Shown: piece by piece, positions 6,869 through 14,223 of the stretch
How the letters are laid out: every line of letters begins with the position of its first letter
Position numbering within the stretch: the first letter of the stretch is position 1
Source: Ruminococcus sp. UBA4240
GTDB lineage: Bacteria > Bacillota > Clostridia > Oscillospirales > Ruminococcaceae
Assembly: GCA_002395525.1 (NCBI GenBank)
Contig: DGXE01000081.1
Location: 1-17,449, forward strand
Reading direction: 5' to 3'
DNA: 17,449 bases
The notes under the pieces: generated by a model
Seen by the model: the letters and a program-made list of their open reading frames with translations, nothing else
Databases searched by the model: none
What the model was told of the DNA's origin: nothing
Program-made: the position numbers and the translations under genes

Positions 6869-8667
6869 ACGTAAGAGAAAGAATATCAAAGCTGCGTGAG
6901 CTTATGGCAAAAGAGGGCTTTAATGCATATCTCATAGGCTCCTCCGATCCACACCAGTCGGAATACACAGCCCCCTGCTTCAAGGCAAGGGAGTATATGT
7001 CTGGCTTTACAGGCTCTGCGGGGACACTCATCGTTACAAGGGACAAGGCATTCCTTTTTACAGACGGCAGATATTTCATACAGGCAGAGAACCAGCTTAA
7101 GGGCACAGGCATCACCCTTATGAAGCAGGGGGAAAAGGATGTCCCCAGCATACCGGAGTTTCTTTCAGCAAACAGGCTGTACTCATTAGGCTTTGATCCA
7201 AGGACTGTGTCCATGCGATTTATAAAGGAGCTTACGGACTGCGACAGCAGATTCTCCCGCATAAAGGTCGCACCGGATACCGACCTTGTGGGACGGATAT
7301 GGGATGACCGCCCCCCGATGGAGTTTGCCCCTGTCTTTGAGCTTGATGAGAGGTACACTGGAAAGAGCCGCAGAGAAAAGGCAGCCGCTCTCAGGAAGGC
7401 TCTTGACACAAGACGGTACCCGGGAAAAAGCGCCTTTGTCATATCAGCCCTTGATGAGATCGCCTGGCTTCTGAACATCCGTTCGTCGGATGTGAAGTAC
7501 ACTCCTGTGGCGCTTACCTTTCTTGTTGTCCACCCGGACAGTATGATGCTATTTGCAGGGGAAGGCACAGTGGATGAGGAGCTTGCGGCAGAGCTTGCCG
7601 CAGACGGAGTGACCCTGTGCCCCTATGGCATCTTCTATGGATATATGGAGGAGCTTGGCACCCGCATAGACAGCATCATCTATGACAATACTACCTTTTC
7701 CTATGCCGCCTTCCGTGCCTATGAGGAGGGCTGTGCAAGGGCATGGAGAAAGCCGGTGTGCCGCTGTATCACATCGCCTGTAAAAGAAATGAAGGCGGTG
7801 AAAAACCCCACAGAGTGTGAGAACATCCGAAAGGCGCACATTATGGATGCTGTGGCGGTCATAAAGCTCATATATTTCCTGAAGGCCGCTGACAGGGACA
7901 CCATACGCTCCCTTGATGAGATCGCCGTTTCTGACAAGCTGGAGGAATTCAGAAAGCAGGGAGAGGGCTATCTCTACCAGTCCTTTGAGCCAATAAGCGC
8001 ATACGGGAAAAACGGCGCCATAGTTCACTACAGCGCCGATGAAAATTCAAACACTCCCCTTGATGACAGGGGCTTTCTCCTCCTTGACACGGGAGGGCAG
8101 TATCTCTGCGGCACCACCGACATCACACGCACCATTGCGCTGGGAGAGCTGACCCTTGAAGAAAAGCGGGCGTACACCGCCGTGCTCAAGGGCAATCTGC
8201 GGCTGGCGGCGGCAGTCTTTGCAAAGGGGTGCAGCGGAGTGAACCTTGATATACTGGCACGAAAGCCCATATGGGACATAGGCTGTGACTACAACCACGG
8301 CACCGGCCACGGTGTGGGGTATTGCCTGAGCGTACACGAAGGTCCCCAGGGCATACGCATGAGGGAGAAGTCTCCTGTTCCCTTTCAGCCGGGGATGCTC
8401 ACCTCCGATGAGCCGGGGGTATACATTGACGGAAAGTTCGGCATAAGGCTTGAAAACCTGATGTTGTGCAGGGAATACGACGAAAAGCGGTTGTGCTTTG
8501 AGACTGTTACCCTTGTCCCCTTTGACATGGATGCCATACTTTGGGAGGATATGACCCCGGAGGACACTGCCCTGCTCTCAGCCTACCACCAAAGGGTCTT
8601 CGACACCATTGCACCACTGCTTGGCCATCCTGAAAGAGAATGGCTGGAGGAGATATGTAATAAGTAA
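6865..8667 (+). CDS. Xaa-Pro aminopeptidase (aminopeptidase P, three-domain type)
   Basis: Cytosolic dimanganese peptidase removing an N-terminal residue that precedes proline; helps recycle Pro-rich peptides. The 600 residues fit the long eukaryote-like APP type: two creatinase-like N-terminal domains (about 1-150 and 155-305) and a pita-bread catalytic domain (about 310-540). A C-terminal extension (about 545-598) is shared with this subgroup. All five metal ligands are present: Asp408 (LLDTGG), Asp419 (TTDITRT), His482 (HGTGHGVG), Glu516 (SDEPG) and Glu530 (RLENL). The substrate-site His is in VHEGPQG. Starts inside the stop of the HD gene (ATGA). No + strand terminator with a T run follows; the hairpin at 8719-8751 serves the convergent gene. 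Confidence 0.95.
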   Translation: MNVRERISKLRELMAKEGFNAYLIGSSDPHQSEYTAPCFKAREYMSGFTGSAGTLIVTRDKAFLFTDGRYFIQAENQLKGTGITLMKQGEKDVPSIPEFLSANRLYSLGFDPRTVSMRFIKELTDCDSRFSRIKVAPDTDLVGRIWDDRPPMEFAPVFELDERYTGKSRREKAAALRKALDTRRYPGKSAFVISALDEIAWLLNIRSSDVKYTPVALTFLVVHPDSMMLFAGEGTVDEELAAELAADGVTLCPYGIFYGYMEELGTRIDSIIYDNTTFSYAAFRAYEEGCARAWRKPVCRCITSPVKEMKAVKNPTECENIRKAHIMDAVAVIKLIYFLKAADRDTIRSLDEIAVSDKLEEFRKQGEGYLYQSFEPISAYGKNGAIVHYSADENSNTPLDDRGFLLLDTGGQYLCGTTDITRTIALGELTLEEKRAYTAVLKGNLRLAAAVFAKGCSGVNLDILARKPIWDIGCDYNHGTGHGVGYCLSVHEGPQGIRMREKSPVPFQPGMLTSDEPGVYIDGKFGIRLENLMLCREYDEKRLCFETVTLVPFDMDAILWEDMTPEDTALLSAYHQRVFDTIAPLLGHPEREWLEEICNK

Positions 8668-8710
8668 TAAGTTTACTGACACCTATTCACCGTTCAACGA
8701 TCTTACGTCA

Positions 8711-8751
8711 TTAAAACGATCTCCTCCCCCCCGGTTTCGGGGAGAGGAGAT
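8711..8751 (-). terminator. Terminator of the minus-strand secreted protein gene
   Basis: ATCTCCTC (8719-8726) pairs with GAGGAGAT (8744-8751), extended by a C-run/G-run. On the minus strand the hairpin is followed by CGTTTTAAT; on the plus strand by GGTTGG, so it acts for the minus gene. It lies in the convergent gap with the aminopeptidase gene. Confidence 0.7.
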
Positions 8752-8774
8752 GGTTGGAGGAAAAGAGTAAAGTT

Positions 8775-10598
8775 TTACTTTACAGGAACCAGTCTGCCGC
8801 CGTCGGAAAGGGTGACCGTCCTTCCGCCCAGTGCGCTGTTGCGGCTGTCAGAGGCGGAATAGTAGATGGTGTGGCCGTTGGAGATGATGTTGGAATAGGT
8901 GCCATCAGCATCCGTAATTGCAGTTACGTAGCTGTCTGCGGTCACATTCCACTTTGAGGTGCTGTCAAGGGTGACTGATACGTCACCTGTGTTGGCTGTG
9001 TCAATGGCGCCTGTCAGGGAGGAGCCTGCCGAAAGATTTATCTCAGCGGAGCTTATGCTGTCGCAGGTGATGTCCCCCTTCAAAGTCTGCTTTGCTGCAT
9101 TGAGGGTGACATTGCCGCCGTTCTCCCCTTCTCTGCCCCAGTTGTTGGTACTGTTCCCCGCCGTGTCTATGAGCACTCCGGAGGAGAATACCAGCTTTGT
9201 GTTCTCCAGATTTATCACCGCATCGGTGTTGGTGATGTAGAACATAGGGCCTGTTGAGGTGGTCTTCAGGGAGCTGTCCTTGCAGTTGAACACAGCCGTG
9301 CCCACATCCGCATCCCCGGAGGTGCTCTGGTACAGCATAACGCCGTTCTTCCCTGCACCGATGAGGGTGCATTTGTCAAGGGTGATGGAGTTCTTCCCCT
9401 CCACAACGGCTATCTGCGCCCCTGTTGCCTTGCCTGTGCAAGAGGCGGCGGAAATATCACCCGTGGAATATATGCAGGGAGAGCCGTCCCCGGAGGAATA
9501 CAGCTTGCTGTCGGAAACAGTCACCGTGCCGCCCCCTCTGTCGGTGGCAAGGGGTGCGCAGTGTGCCCCTAAGGTCTTTATCACAAGGTCAGAGCCTGTT
9601 ACAGTGCCCCCGTAGGTGGCATCAAGGCATCTTGAGGAGTTGCCCTTGGTGTAGATGGTGGTGCCGGTCACAGTGACCTTGGCATTCTCACCTGTGGCAA
9701 AAACAGCGTTGGAGCCTTCGGAATCCGTAACTATCTTCCCGCCGCTGATGACTGCGGTGCTGTCTGCCTGCACCGCCACCGCCGCATTAAGGCCGTAGAA
9801 GTTGCTGCCGTCCTCGCTGGAGGTGTCCCCGGTCTTCTTGATGTTCACATCTGTGAGCGCAAACTTCCCGCCGCCGGTCACAAGCACCGCATTCTCATCT
9901 GAATTGCTATCGGTTATGGTCTTTGATGTGACCTTTTTGCTGCCGGAGGAAACGGTATATTTTGCGGAAAGCTCCATGGAGGTGCTGCCCATGCTGCCCT
10001 GTCCGCCTGGCTTCCCCATACCCTGTGTGGATAGTATCTCAATGCCGGAGATCTTGCCGCCGGAATTGTAGGTGAGCTTCAGTATATCCCCCACTGCAAT
10101 GTCGGACACCTCAGCGGAGCTGCCGTTTTTGGTGAGGAGCTTGCTGCTTGAAAGGGTGAGGATCACACTCTTGCCGCTCTCGGTAAAGCCATTCCCTGCG
10201 CCCTTGCCGTCACCGTCAGGCTTTTCGGGAGGTGTTCCCTGCTGGTCTCCCGATGGCTTTTCAGGTGGTGTACCCTGCTGTCCGCCTGAGGGCATTCCGG
10301 GAGGTGTGCCCTGCTGTCCGTCTGCAGGCATTTCGGGGGGTGTGCCCTGCTGACCCCCTGTGGGCATTTCGGGGGGTGTGCCGTTCATGCCCCCCTGTGA
10401 GAAGGTACCAAGGGCAAGTGTGATCTTATTGCCGTTTATGGCAGTCACCCTGCCGTACTTTATGGTCCGGGATGTGCTTGCGGATAATGAAGCTGAGGTC
10501 ACTGCCGATGCCGCCACATCCGCAAATGCACAGGGCACAGCAGAGAATGTCATTACCACAGCACCAAGGAGAGCAACGGTCTTTACAGTCTTTTTCAT
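8775..10598 (-). CDS. Secreted beta-helix protein with Pro-rich GTPPEMP repeats
   Basis: A 607-residue exported protein of unknown function. Signal peptide 1-26 (MKKTVKTVALLGAVVMTF..., cleavage after AFA). Residues 47-66 (GRVTAINGNKITLALGTF) and 144-190 (VILTLSSSKLL...VGDILKLTYNSGGKISGIEIL) together look like one DUF5666-type small beta domain. It is split by residues 72-130, five 12-residue repeats of type QGTPPEMPSGGQ. Residues about 210-600 are a Thr/Ser/Gly/Asn-rich repeat resembling a right-handed parallel beta-helix, as in carbohydrate-binding and adhesin proteins of gut Firmicutes. Seven Cys lie in the helix (324, 347, 375, 387, 410, 439, 512). There is no membrane anchor, LPXTG or dockerin, so it is probably released or held non-covalently. 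AAAGGA (10608-10613) supports the start. A tandem-box promoter lies upstream. Confidence 0.85.
   Translation of the reverse strand: MKKTVKTVALLGAVVMTFSAVPCAFADVAASAVTSASLSASTSRTIKYGRVTAINGNKITLALGTFSQGGMNGTPPEMPTGGQQGTPPEMPADGQQGTPPGMPSGGQQGTPPEKPSGDQQGTPPEKPDGDGKGAGNGFTESGKSVILTLSSSKLLTKNGSSAEVSDIAVGDILKLTYNSGGKISGIEILSTQGMGKPGGQGSMGSTSMELSAKYTVSSGSKKVTSKTITDSNSDENAVLVTGGGKFALTDVNIKKTGDTSSEDGSNFYGLNAAVAVQADSTAVISGGKIVTDSEGSNAVFATGENAKVTVTGTTIYTKGNSSRCLDATYGGTVTGSDLVIKTLGAHCAPLATDRGGGTVTVSDSKLYSSGDGSPCIYSTGDISAASCTGKATGAQIAVVEGKNSITLDKCTLIGAGKNGVMLYQSTSGDADVGTAVFNCKDSSLKTTSTGPMFYITNTDAVINLENTKLVFSSGVLIDTAGNSTNNWGREGENGGNVTLNAAKQTLKGDITCDSISSAEINLSAGSSLTGAIDTANTGDVSVTLDSTSKWNVTADSYVTAITDADGTYSNIISNGHTIYYSASDSRNSALGGRTVTLSDGGRLVPVK
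10209..10385 (-). repeat. Five tandem 36-bp repeats encoding QGTPPEMP units
   Basis: Residues 72-130 of the secreted protein: units ending TGGQ, ADGQ, SGGQ, SGDQ and a last PDGD. Variation within the core (PPEMP, PPGMP, PPEKP) shows diverged units. Being a multiple of three, gain or loss of a unit would keep the frame. Confidence 0.9.
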
Positions 10599-10634
10599 AA
10601 CTATCCGTCCTTTCGGTTTTTGTTTACTGCAGCA

Positions 10635-10666
10635 ATGATAACACCCCCACCTTAAACAAACCTTAA
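10635..10666 (-). promoter_or_regulatory. Tandem TTAAGGT box and -10 of the secreted protein gene
   Basis: On the minus strand, TTAAGGT occurs twice (10660-10666 and 10649-10655) with starts exactly 11 bp apart. Eight bases further is a -10 TATCAT (10635-10640). The boxes cover the -35 position, where no TTGACA-like hexamer exists. This is the usual layout of promoters activated by OmpR/PhoB-family regulators. Confidence 0.65.
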
Positions 10667-10699
10667 CTCATCAGATGATCATAAAAACTTCCGCCTGTA

Positions 10700-10745
10700 T
10701 ACAGAAAACCCGCCGTTTGCGGGCGTGCAGACGGCGGGTGTTTTC
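10700..10745 (-). terminator. Bidirectional-looking terminator after the HD gene
   Basis: ACCCGCCGT (10708-10716) pairs perfectly with ACGGCGGGT (10731-10739). The stem is flanked by AAAA on the left and GTTTTC on the right, so the minus-strand copy ends in TTTTC. It ends the HD gene at 10817-11473. Confidence 0.85.
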
Positions 10746-10816
10746 ATCCTCATCACCGGGTATCAGGCAGCCGCTTACGGTTCTGCCCCTTAGCTCCCTG
10801 CTCCAGTTTTATGACC

Positions 10817-11473
10817 TCACAGAACTCTCTGGCCGTTCACTTTCAGTGAGAACTGTGTATCCAGCACTCTGGCAGCCTGTGAACACATGGTCATGCGGTC
10901 AAGGAATATATCAAAATAATCATACATGGTGCAAATATTCTCATCAATGGTGAGGTAGAGTGTGATGCGCCTTTCCTCCAGACCGTACCGGAGCCTTGTT
11001 GCCGTCACCGCATAATTCACGCGGTCGTGTACATCAAACAGCATGGGATCCTTTACTCGTACACGGCTCCTGCGCACATCTGTCTTGTCTGCGATTATGA
11101 GTGCCGCAGAAACAGGGTCGGATGCCACTCCATGGGATTCATCATGGTTTGCTATGGCAGATACTATCTGCACTCTGTCGGGGAGCGCCATGTCGGTTTC
11201 TTTCAGTATCTCATTGGCGAGCAGAGCACCGTATTCCGCATGGTTATGCCTGTTGATGGCGTTCCCTATGTCGTGCATGAAGCCTGCGATCCTTGCAAGC
11301 TCGATCACATCCTGCCCGTACTCAAAGGCTCTGAGCAGATCCGCAGCCCTCTCTGCCACCAGCTTTGTATGGGCTGTTGAGTGATCCGTATACCCCAGAG
11401 AGTCAAGGATGATGCACGCCCTTTTATAGTATTCAAGTATTTCCTTGTTTTTGACTATTTCTTCGTAAGTCAT
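10817..11473 (-). CDS. Conserved HD-domain phosphohydrolase
   Basis: A 218-residue cytosolic HD protein of a kind widespread in Clostridia and Bacilli, with no assigned substrate. Metal-site residues in order: His31 and His35 (DHSTAHT), His67-Asp68 (GFMHDIGN), His76/His78 (NRHNHAE), His110-Asp111 (IANHDE) and Asp129 (ADKTDV). RRSRVRVKD...FDVHDRVNYAV (133-156) is the strongly conserved signature that follows. The C-terminal part (about 155-218), LTLYLTID-like strand and MYDYFDIFLDRM helix, forms a small alpha/beta tail. ATG 11471-11473 with AAAGGA (11481-11486). It has an almost perfect promoter and its own terminator, so it is monocistronic and probably constitutively expressed. Phosphohydrolase is the family name, not a demonstrated activity. 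Confidence 0.92.
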   Translation of the reverse strand: MTYEEIVKNKEILEYYKRACIILDSLGYTDHSTAHTKLVAERAADLLRAFEYGQDVIELARIAGFMHDIGNAINRHNHAEYGALLANEILKETDMALPDRVQIVSAIANHDESHGVASDPVSAALIIADKTDVRRSRVRVKDPMLFDVHDRVNYAVTATRLRYGLEERRITLYLTIDENICTMYDYFDIFLDRMTMCSQAARVLDTQFSLKVNGQRVL

Positions 11474-11526
11474 CCTGTAATCCTTTCCCGCAGCATCAAC
11501 TTGTGCCGCTGTGTGCTCATGTCATC

Positions 11527-11555
11527 ATTATAGCATACCGGGGTGGCAGTGTCAA
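11527..11555 (-). promoter_or_regulatory. Near-perfect sigma-A promoter for the HD gene
   Basis: Minus strand: -35 TTGACA (11550-11555), 17-bp spacer, -10 TATAAT (11527-11532), with TG one base before the -10. All twelve hexamer positions match consensus. Confidence 0.9.
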
Positions 11556-11620
11556 TGAAAAGAGGGATACATTCCCTAATGTCAGGTGACAATACGCTGC
11601 ACCTTGGATCGATCACACTG

Positions 11621-11643
11621 TTTGTGAATTTTTTGTAAATTCA
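11621..11643 (+). promoter_or_regulatory. Candidate operator upstream of the regulator gene
   Basis: Two adjacent 11-bp units, TTTGTGAATTT (11621-11631) and TTTGTAAATTC (11632-11642), match at 9 of 11 positions. The same bases also contain the dyad TGAATTT (11625-11631) / AAATTCA (11637-11643). An 11-bp tandem fits an OmpR/PhoB-type dimer and hence autoregulation (inference). Confidence 0.4.
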
Positions 11644-11747
11644 AGAAAATCTGAGAAATTTGTCTCCGCTCATTTGTATTCATATCAGAAAGATAAAAAC
11701 CACCGTGTAAAACAAAACAAATGAGATAACCACAAGGAGGCATCACT

Positions 11748-12449
11748 ATGATAGATATAAGCCTGAAGGAACCCGTCATTCTTTTTGCCGATCCTGCCGA
11801 CCACAAGGGCGATCCGGATATATCCGCCATACTGCTTTCCGAGAACATCAGGGTCATAAGGACACAGGAGCCTGTTTCCATGCTCTCCTGCGGGGATATG
11901 CTCATCATAAGGGACACCGACATCACCTCCCCCTGCTTAAAGCTCCTTGAAAGGGTGCGGGCTGTTTCAGACATACCTGTCATGATGCTGTGCGACAAGG
12001 GCGATGAGATGTACACCGTCATGGCGCTCCAAAAGGGGGCGGATCAGGTCATGAGTGCAGAGGGCTTTGCCGCCTATGAGTTCAAAGCACGTATAATCGC
12101 CATGCTGCGCCGTCAGCAGGGCTCCTCCGCCGCCCGCAATGCGTCTGAGATGCTGAGCAACGGCAGCATCACCATAGACCGCCGCACAAGACAGGTCTAC
12201 AAGAACGGAAAAGCTGTGCGCCTTACGGTCATCGAATACGGCATAGTGAAGTACCTTGCGGAAAACTGTGGCTCTGTATGCAGCATAAGCGACATATACT
12301 CCAACGTCTGGAAGGAAGAGGCATACGACGTGAAAAAGATACTTGTGGAGCACATCCGCAGGATACGCTGCAAGCTGGAGGAGGATCCCCACAATCCCAG
12401 ATACATCAAGGTGGTATCGGGTATGGGCTACAAGATGGAGATAGCATAG
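11748..12449 (+). CDS. OmpR/PhoB-like regulator with degenerate receiver domain
   Basis: A 233-residue DNA-binding protein with an N-terminal receiver-like domain (about 8-122) and a C-terminal OmpR-type winged helix (about 138-232). The DNA-binding half is standard: ITIDRRTRQVYKNGKAVRLTVIEYGIVKYL, recognition helix near 196-210 (KKILVEHIRRIRCKL), and wing YIKVVSGMGYKME. The receiver keeps its fold landmarks (GDEMYTVMALQKGADQVMS), but the active site is altered. The usual Asp-Asp pair is ADP (Asp15 only), the phosphoacceptor position reads IIRD (Arg55, Asp56), the Thr is Cys82, and the invariant Lys-Pro is replaced by Ala-Glu (104-105). No histidine kinase is adjacent. It is therefore probably phosphorylation-independent or uses another signal. 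AAGGAGG (11734-11740) gives the start. Confidence 0.88.
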   Translation: MIDISLKEPVILFADPADHKGDPDISAILLSENIRVIRTQEPVSMLSCGDMLIIRDTDITSPCLKLLERVRAVSDIPVMMLCDKGDEMYTVMALQKGADQVMSAEGFAAYEFKARIIAMLRRQQGSSAARNASEMLSNGSITIDRRTRQVYKNGKAVRLTVIEYGIVKYLAENCGSVCSISDIYSNVWKEEAYDVKKILVEHIRRIRCKLEEDPHNPRYIKVVSGMGYKMEIA

Positions 12450-12475
12450 TCTCCCGCCGTCATTCAGACTGTATC

Positions 12476-12510
12476 GACCCGCTGTCATCACCGGTCAGCG
12501 GGTCTGCTTT
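12476..12510 (+). terminator. Terminator after the regulator gene
   Basis: Perfect 9-bp stem GACCCGCTG (12476-12484) / CAGCGGGTC (12496-12504), 11-base loop, followed by TGCTTTGC. The T run is short, so some read-through into the acetyltransferase gene 18 bases on is likely. Confidence 0.65.
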
Positions 12511-12527
12511 GCTCATAAGGAGGACAA

Positions 12528-13280
12528 ATGACAGAATACTACAACAGGCTGCTCAGACAGCTTGCAATTGACTATAACTGCACTTTGGAAGATCTTAAAA
12601 GCGAGAAGGTGGTCATCACCCTGCCAGCTCTGAATGAGGGTAGGCGCAGCTATGCCCCCGGTATGCCCTTTTTCCAGATGGTGACTCTGGGGGCTACCAC
12701 AGTCATCATGGCGGATGAATGTCTGCATGAGTTTCTGTACAGCCTGACAAGAGACACACAGGGTCATCATCTGCTTGAATTCGGCTCTCTTCTCAGAATA
12801 AACGGGGAGCTTGAAAAATACGGCTATGAGATGGAGCCTACACACCATATGTTCCTCCCCTGCCGTGAAGTCAGGACGGAGGAGCGTTTCCCGGTAAAGT
12901 GGTTCTATGGCAGTGAGATAACACCCTTCTACGGCGATGAGCGTTTCACCAATGCCATTGCATATCCCGCTCCCTGCCCCGTCCGCCCCGACAGGATCAC
13001 CGTTGCGGCTCTTGACGAAGACGGCATCATGGGCATGGCGGGCTGCTCGGAGGATGCCCCCCACTGGCAGCAGATAGGGATAGACGTTTTGCCCCGCTGC
13101 CGCTCCAAGGGCGTGGGAACTTACCTTGTGACTCTGCTTATGAACAGGATAATCGAAATGGGGGACATTCCCTTCTATGGCACCGCCTGTTCAAACATCC
13201 CCTCACAGCGCATTGCCCTTAACAGCGGCTTCGCCCCGGCATGGGCAGAAACTCAGGCGGTAAAGACAGCCCAACAATAG
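12528..13280 (+). CDS. GNAT-family acetyltransferase
   Basis: A 250-residue GNAT N-acetyltransferase, expected to move an acetyl group from acetyl-CoA to an amine; substrate unknown. The catalytic core is C-terminal: IGIDVLPRCRSKGVGTYLVTLL (from residue 183; split here as IGIDVLP and RCRSKGVGTYL), with the pyrophosphate loop RCRSKGVG at 190-197. A final NIPSQRIALNSGFAPAWAE (about 223-241) is the usual Asn/Ser-x-x-Gly-Phe ending. The first 120 residues form an extra domain also seen in some Firmicute GNATs, and could bind the substrate. Start from AAGGAGG at 12517-12523. Only a weak terminator separates it from the regulator gene, so expression may partly depend on read-through. Confidence 0.87.
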   Translation: MTEYYNRLLRQLAIDYNCTLEDLKSEKVVITLPALNEGRRSYAPGMPFFQMVTLGATTVIMADECLHEFLYSLTRDTQGHHLLEFGSLLRINGELEKYGYEMEPTHHMFLPCREVRTEERFPVKWFYGSEITPFYGDERFTNAIAYPAPCPVRPDRITVAALDEDGIMGMAGCSEDAPHWQQIGIDVLPRCRSKGVGTYLVTLLMNRIIEMGDIPFYGTACSNIPSQRIALNSGFAPAWAETQAVKTAQQ

Positions 13281-13493
13281 TCTGCGGAGTGTTCCCATAA
13301 CACTTTTAAGTTTGTGCAACCCTTCTTCGCTGCAGCAAGGTGAGCAGGCACGGGAATCAGCATACAAAGTCTTTTACAGACTCAGATGGTGCCCTGATGC
13401 TCAGAAGGGCAGATGACCCTGCTGTATGGGATCCTGATATGGATATGCTGATTGAAAAGGCATGAGCTGCCATGCTCTGCCCCAAGTGCAATG

Positions 13494-13538
13494 AATGCGG
13501 CGCACCTGTCACAAGGCGGGTGTGCCGCATTGTCATTT
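13494..13538. terminator. Long hairpin, probable terminator
   Basis: AATGCGGCGCACC (13494-13506) pairs with GGTGTGCCGCATT (13519-13531) with one wobble. TCATTTAAAAAATT follows, so there is only a short T run on either strand. It may end the GNAT transcript or the short frame before it. Confidence 0.5.
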
Positions 13539-13557
13539 AAAAAATTAACATACATCA

Positions 13558-13586
13558 ATGACAAACTGGTTTTTATGTGGTATAAT
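13558..13586 (+). promoter_or_regulatory. Sigma-A promoter for the Crp/Fnr operon
   Basis: -35 ATGACA (13558-13563), 17 bp, perfect -10 TATAAT (13581-13586) with TGG before it. Predicted start is near 13593, about 28 bases before the GTG start. This placement excludes the longer upstream ATG at 13558. Confidence 0.8.
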
Positions 13587-13620
13587 ACATATAGAACTCA
13601 CAAAAAAAGGAGTGGCAGCA

Positions 13621-14223
13621 GTGGACAGAAAATACATCACGGATGAACTGAAGTCATTTGCGGACAAGTACAATGTAGGCATTGATGAACAGACACTGGG
13701 AGAGATCGTGGATCTTTCTTCCTTCCGTGTTGTGCCAAAGGGAAGGCTCCTTTCCTCCATGGGGGATGATGCTAAAACTGTGGGGATGGTGCTTTCGGGA
13801 ATGGCAAGGAGCTATTACGTTGACATGGAGGGCAACGACATAACAAGAGGATTTGCCCCTGCAGGCGCTCTGTGCATGGATGAGGGACTTTTCGGCTTTA
13901 CAGAGCGGATGTGTATGTGGGAAACACTTGAAGAGACCACGGTGATGCTGTGCGAAGCAGTGAGGATACGGGAGCTTATCCGTACCAGTGCAGGATTCAA
14001 GGATCTGTGGATATCTCTGCTCGAGGGGGCAATGAGATACAAGATATACCGTGAAAACGGTTTCCTTGTGGAAAATGCCACGGAGCGCTATCTGCATTTC
14101 AGGCGGCTGTATCCGGAACTTGCGGACAGGATACCCCTGAAACACATCGCCACCTATCTGGGTATCGCCCCGGAATCACTCAGCAGGATAAGAAGTGCCA
14201 TGAAGGAGGAGAGCAAAGCATGA
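13621..14223 (+). CDS. Crp/Fnr-family transcriptional regulator
   Basis: A 200-residue regulator with an N-terminal cyclic-nucleotide-binding fold (about 20-125) and a C-terminal helix-turn-helix. The latter, LKHIATYLGIAPESLSRIRS (about 175-194), is preceded by the family hallmark ATERYLHFRRLYPEL. The ligand pocket does not keep the Arg/Ser pair that cAMP-binding CRPs use (FAPAGALCMDEGLFGF instead), so cAMP is unlikely. Cysteines are scattered rather than in an Fnr iron-sulfur pattern. The frame is open from 13558, but that would place the promoter inside the gene. GTG 13621, 8 bases after AAGGAG (13607-13612), is the better start. Its TGA overlaps the ATG of the aldo/keto reductase (ATGA). 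Such pairs usually reflect control of the adjacent redox gene. Confidence 0.9.
   Translation: MDRKYITDELKSFADKYNVGIDEQTLGEIVDLSSFRVVPKGRLLSSMGDDAKTVGMVLSGMARSYYVDMEGNDITRGFAPAGALCMDEGLFGFTERMCMWETLEETTVMLCEAVRIRELIRTSAGFKDLWISLLEGAMRYKIYRENGFLVENATERYLHFRRLYPELADRIPLKHIATYLGIAPESLSRIRSAMKEESKA

Larger units (their letters stand above)
13281..13620. other. 340-base gene-poor interval before the Crp/Fnr gene
   Basis: Contains a coding-like frame without a credible start (13340-13465), a strong hairpin (13494-13531) and the Crp/Fnr promoter (13558-13586). Nothing else recognised. Confidence 0.6.

Noticed and set aside
8767..8783. 17-bp palindrome GTAAAGT-TTT-ACTTTAC over the stop of the secreted protein gene
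   Set aside because: AT-rich 7-bp arms at a stop codon, with a better terminator 20-60 bases further; no reason to assign a function.
13472..13540. 22-codon frame with CPKCNECG, zinc-ribbon-like
   Set aside because: Too short to fold, no ribosome site, and most of it is the arms of the 13494-13531 hairpin, so the Cys pattern is probably chance.
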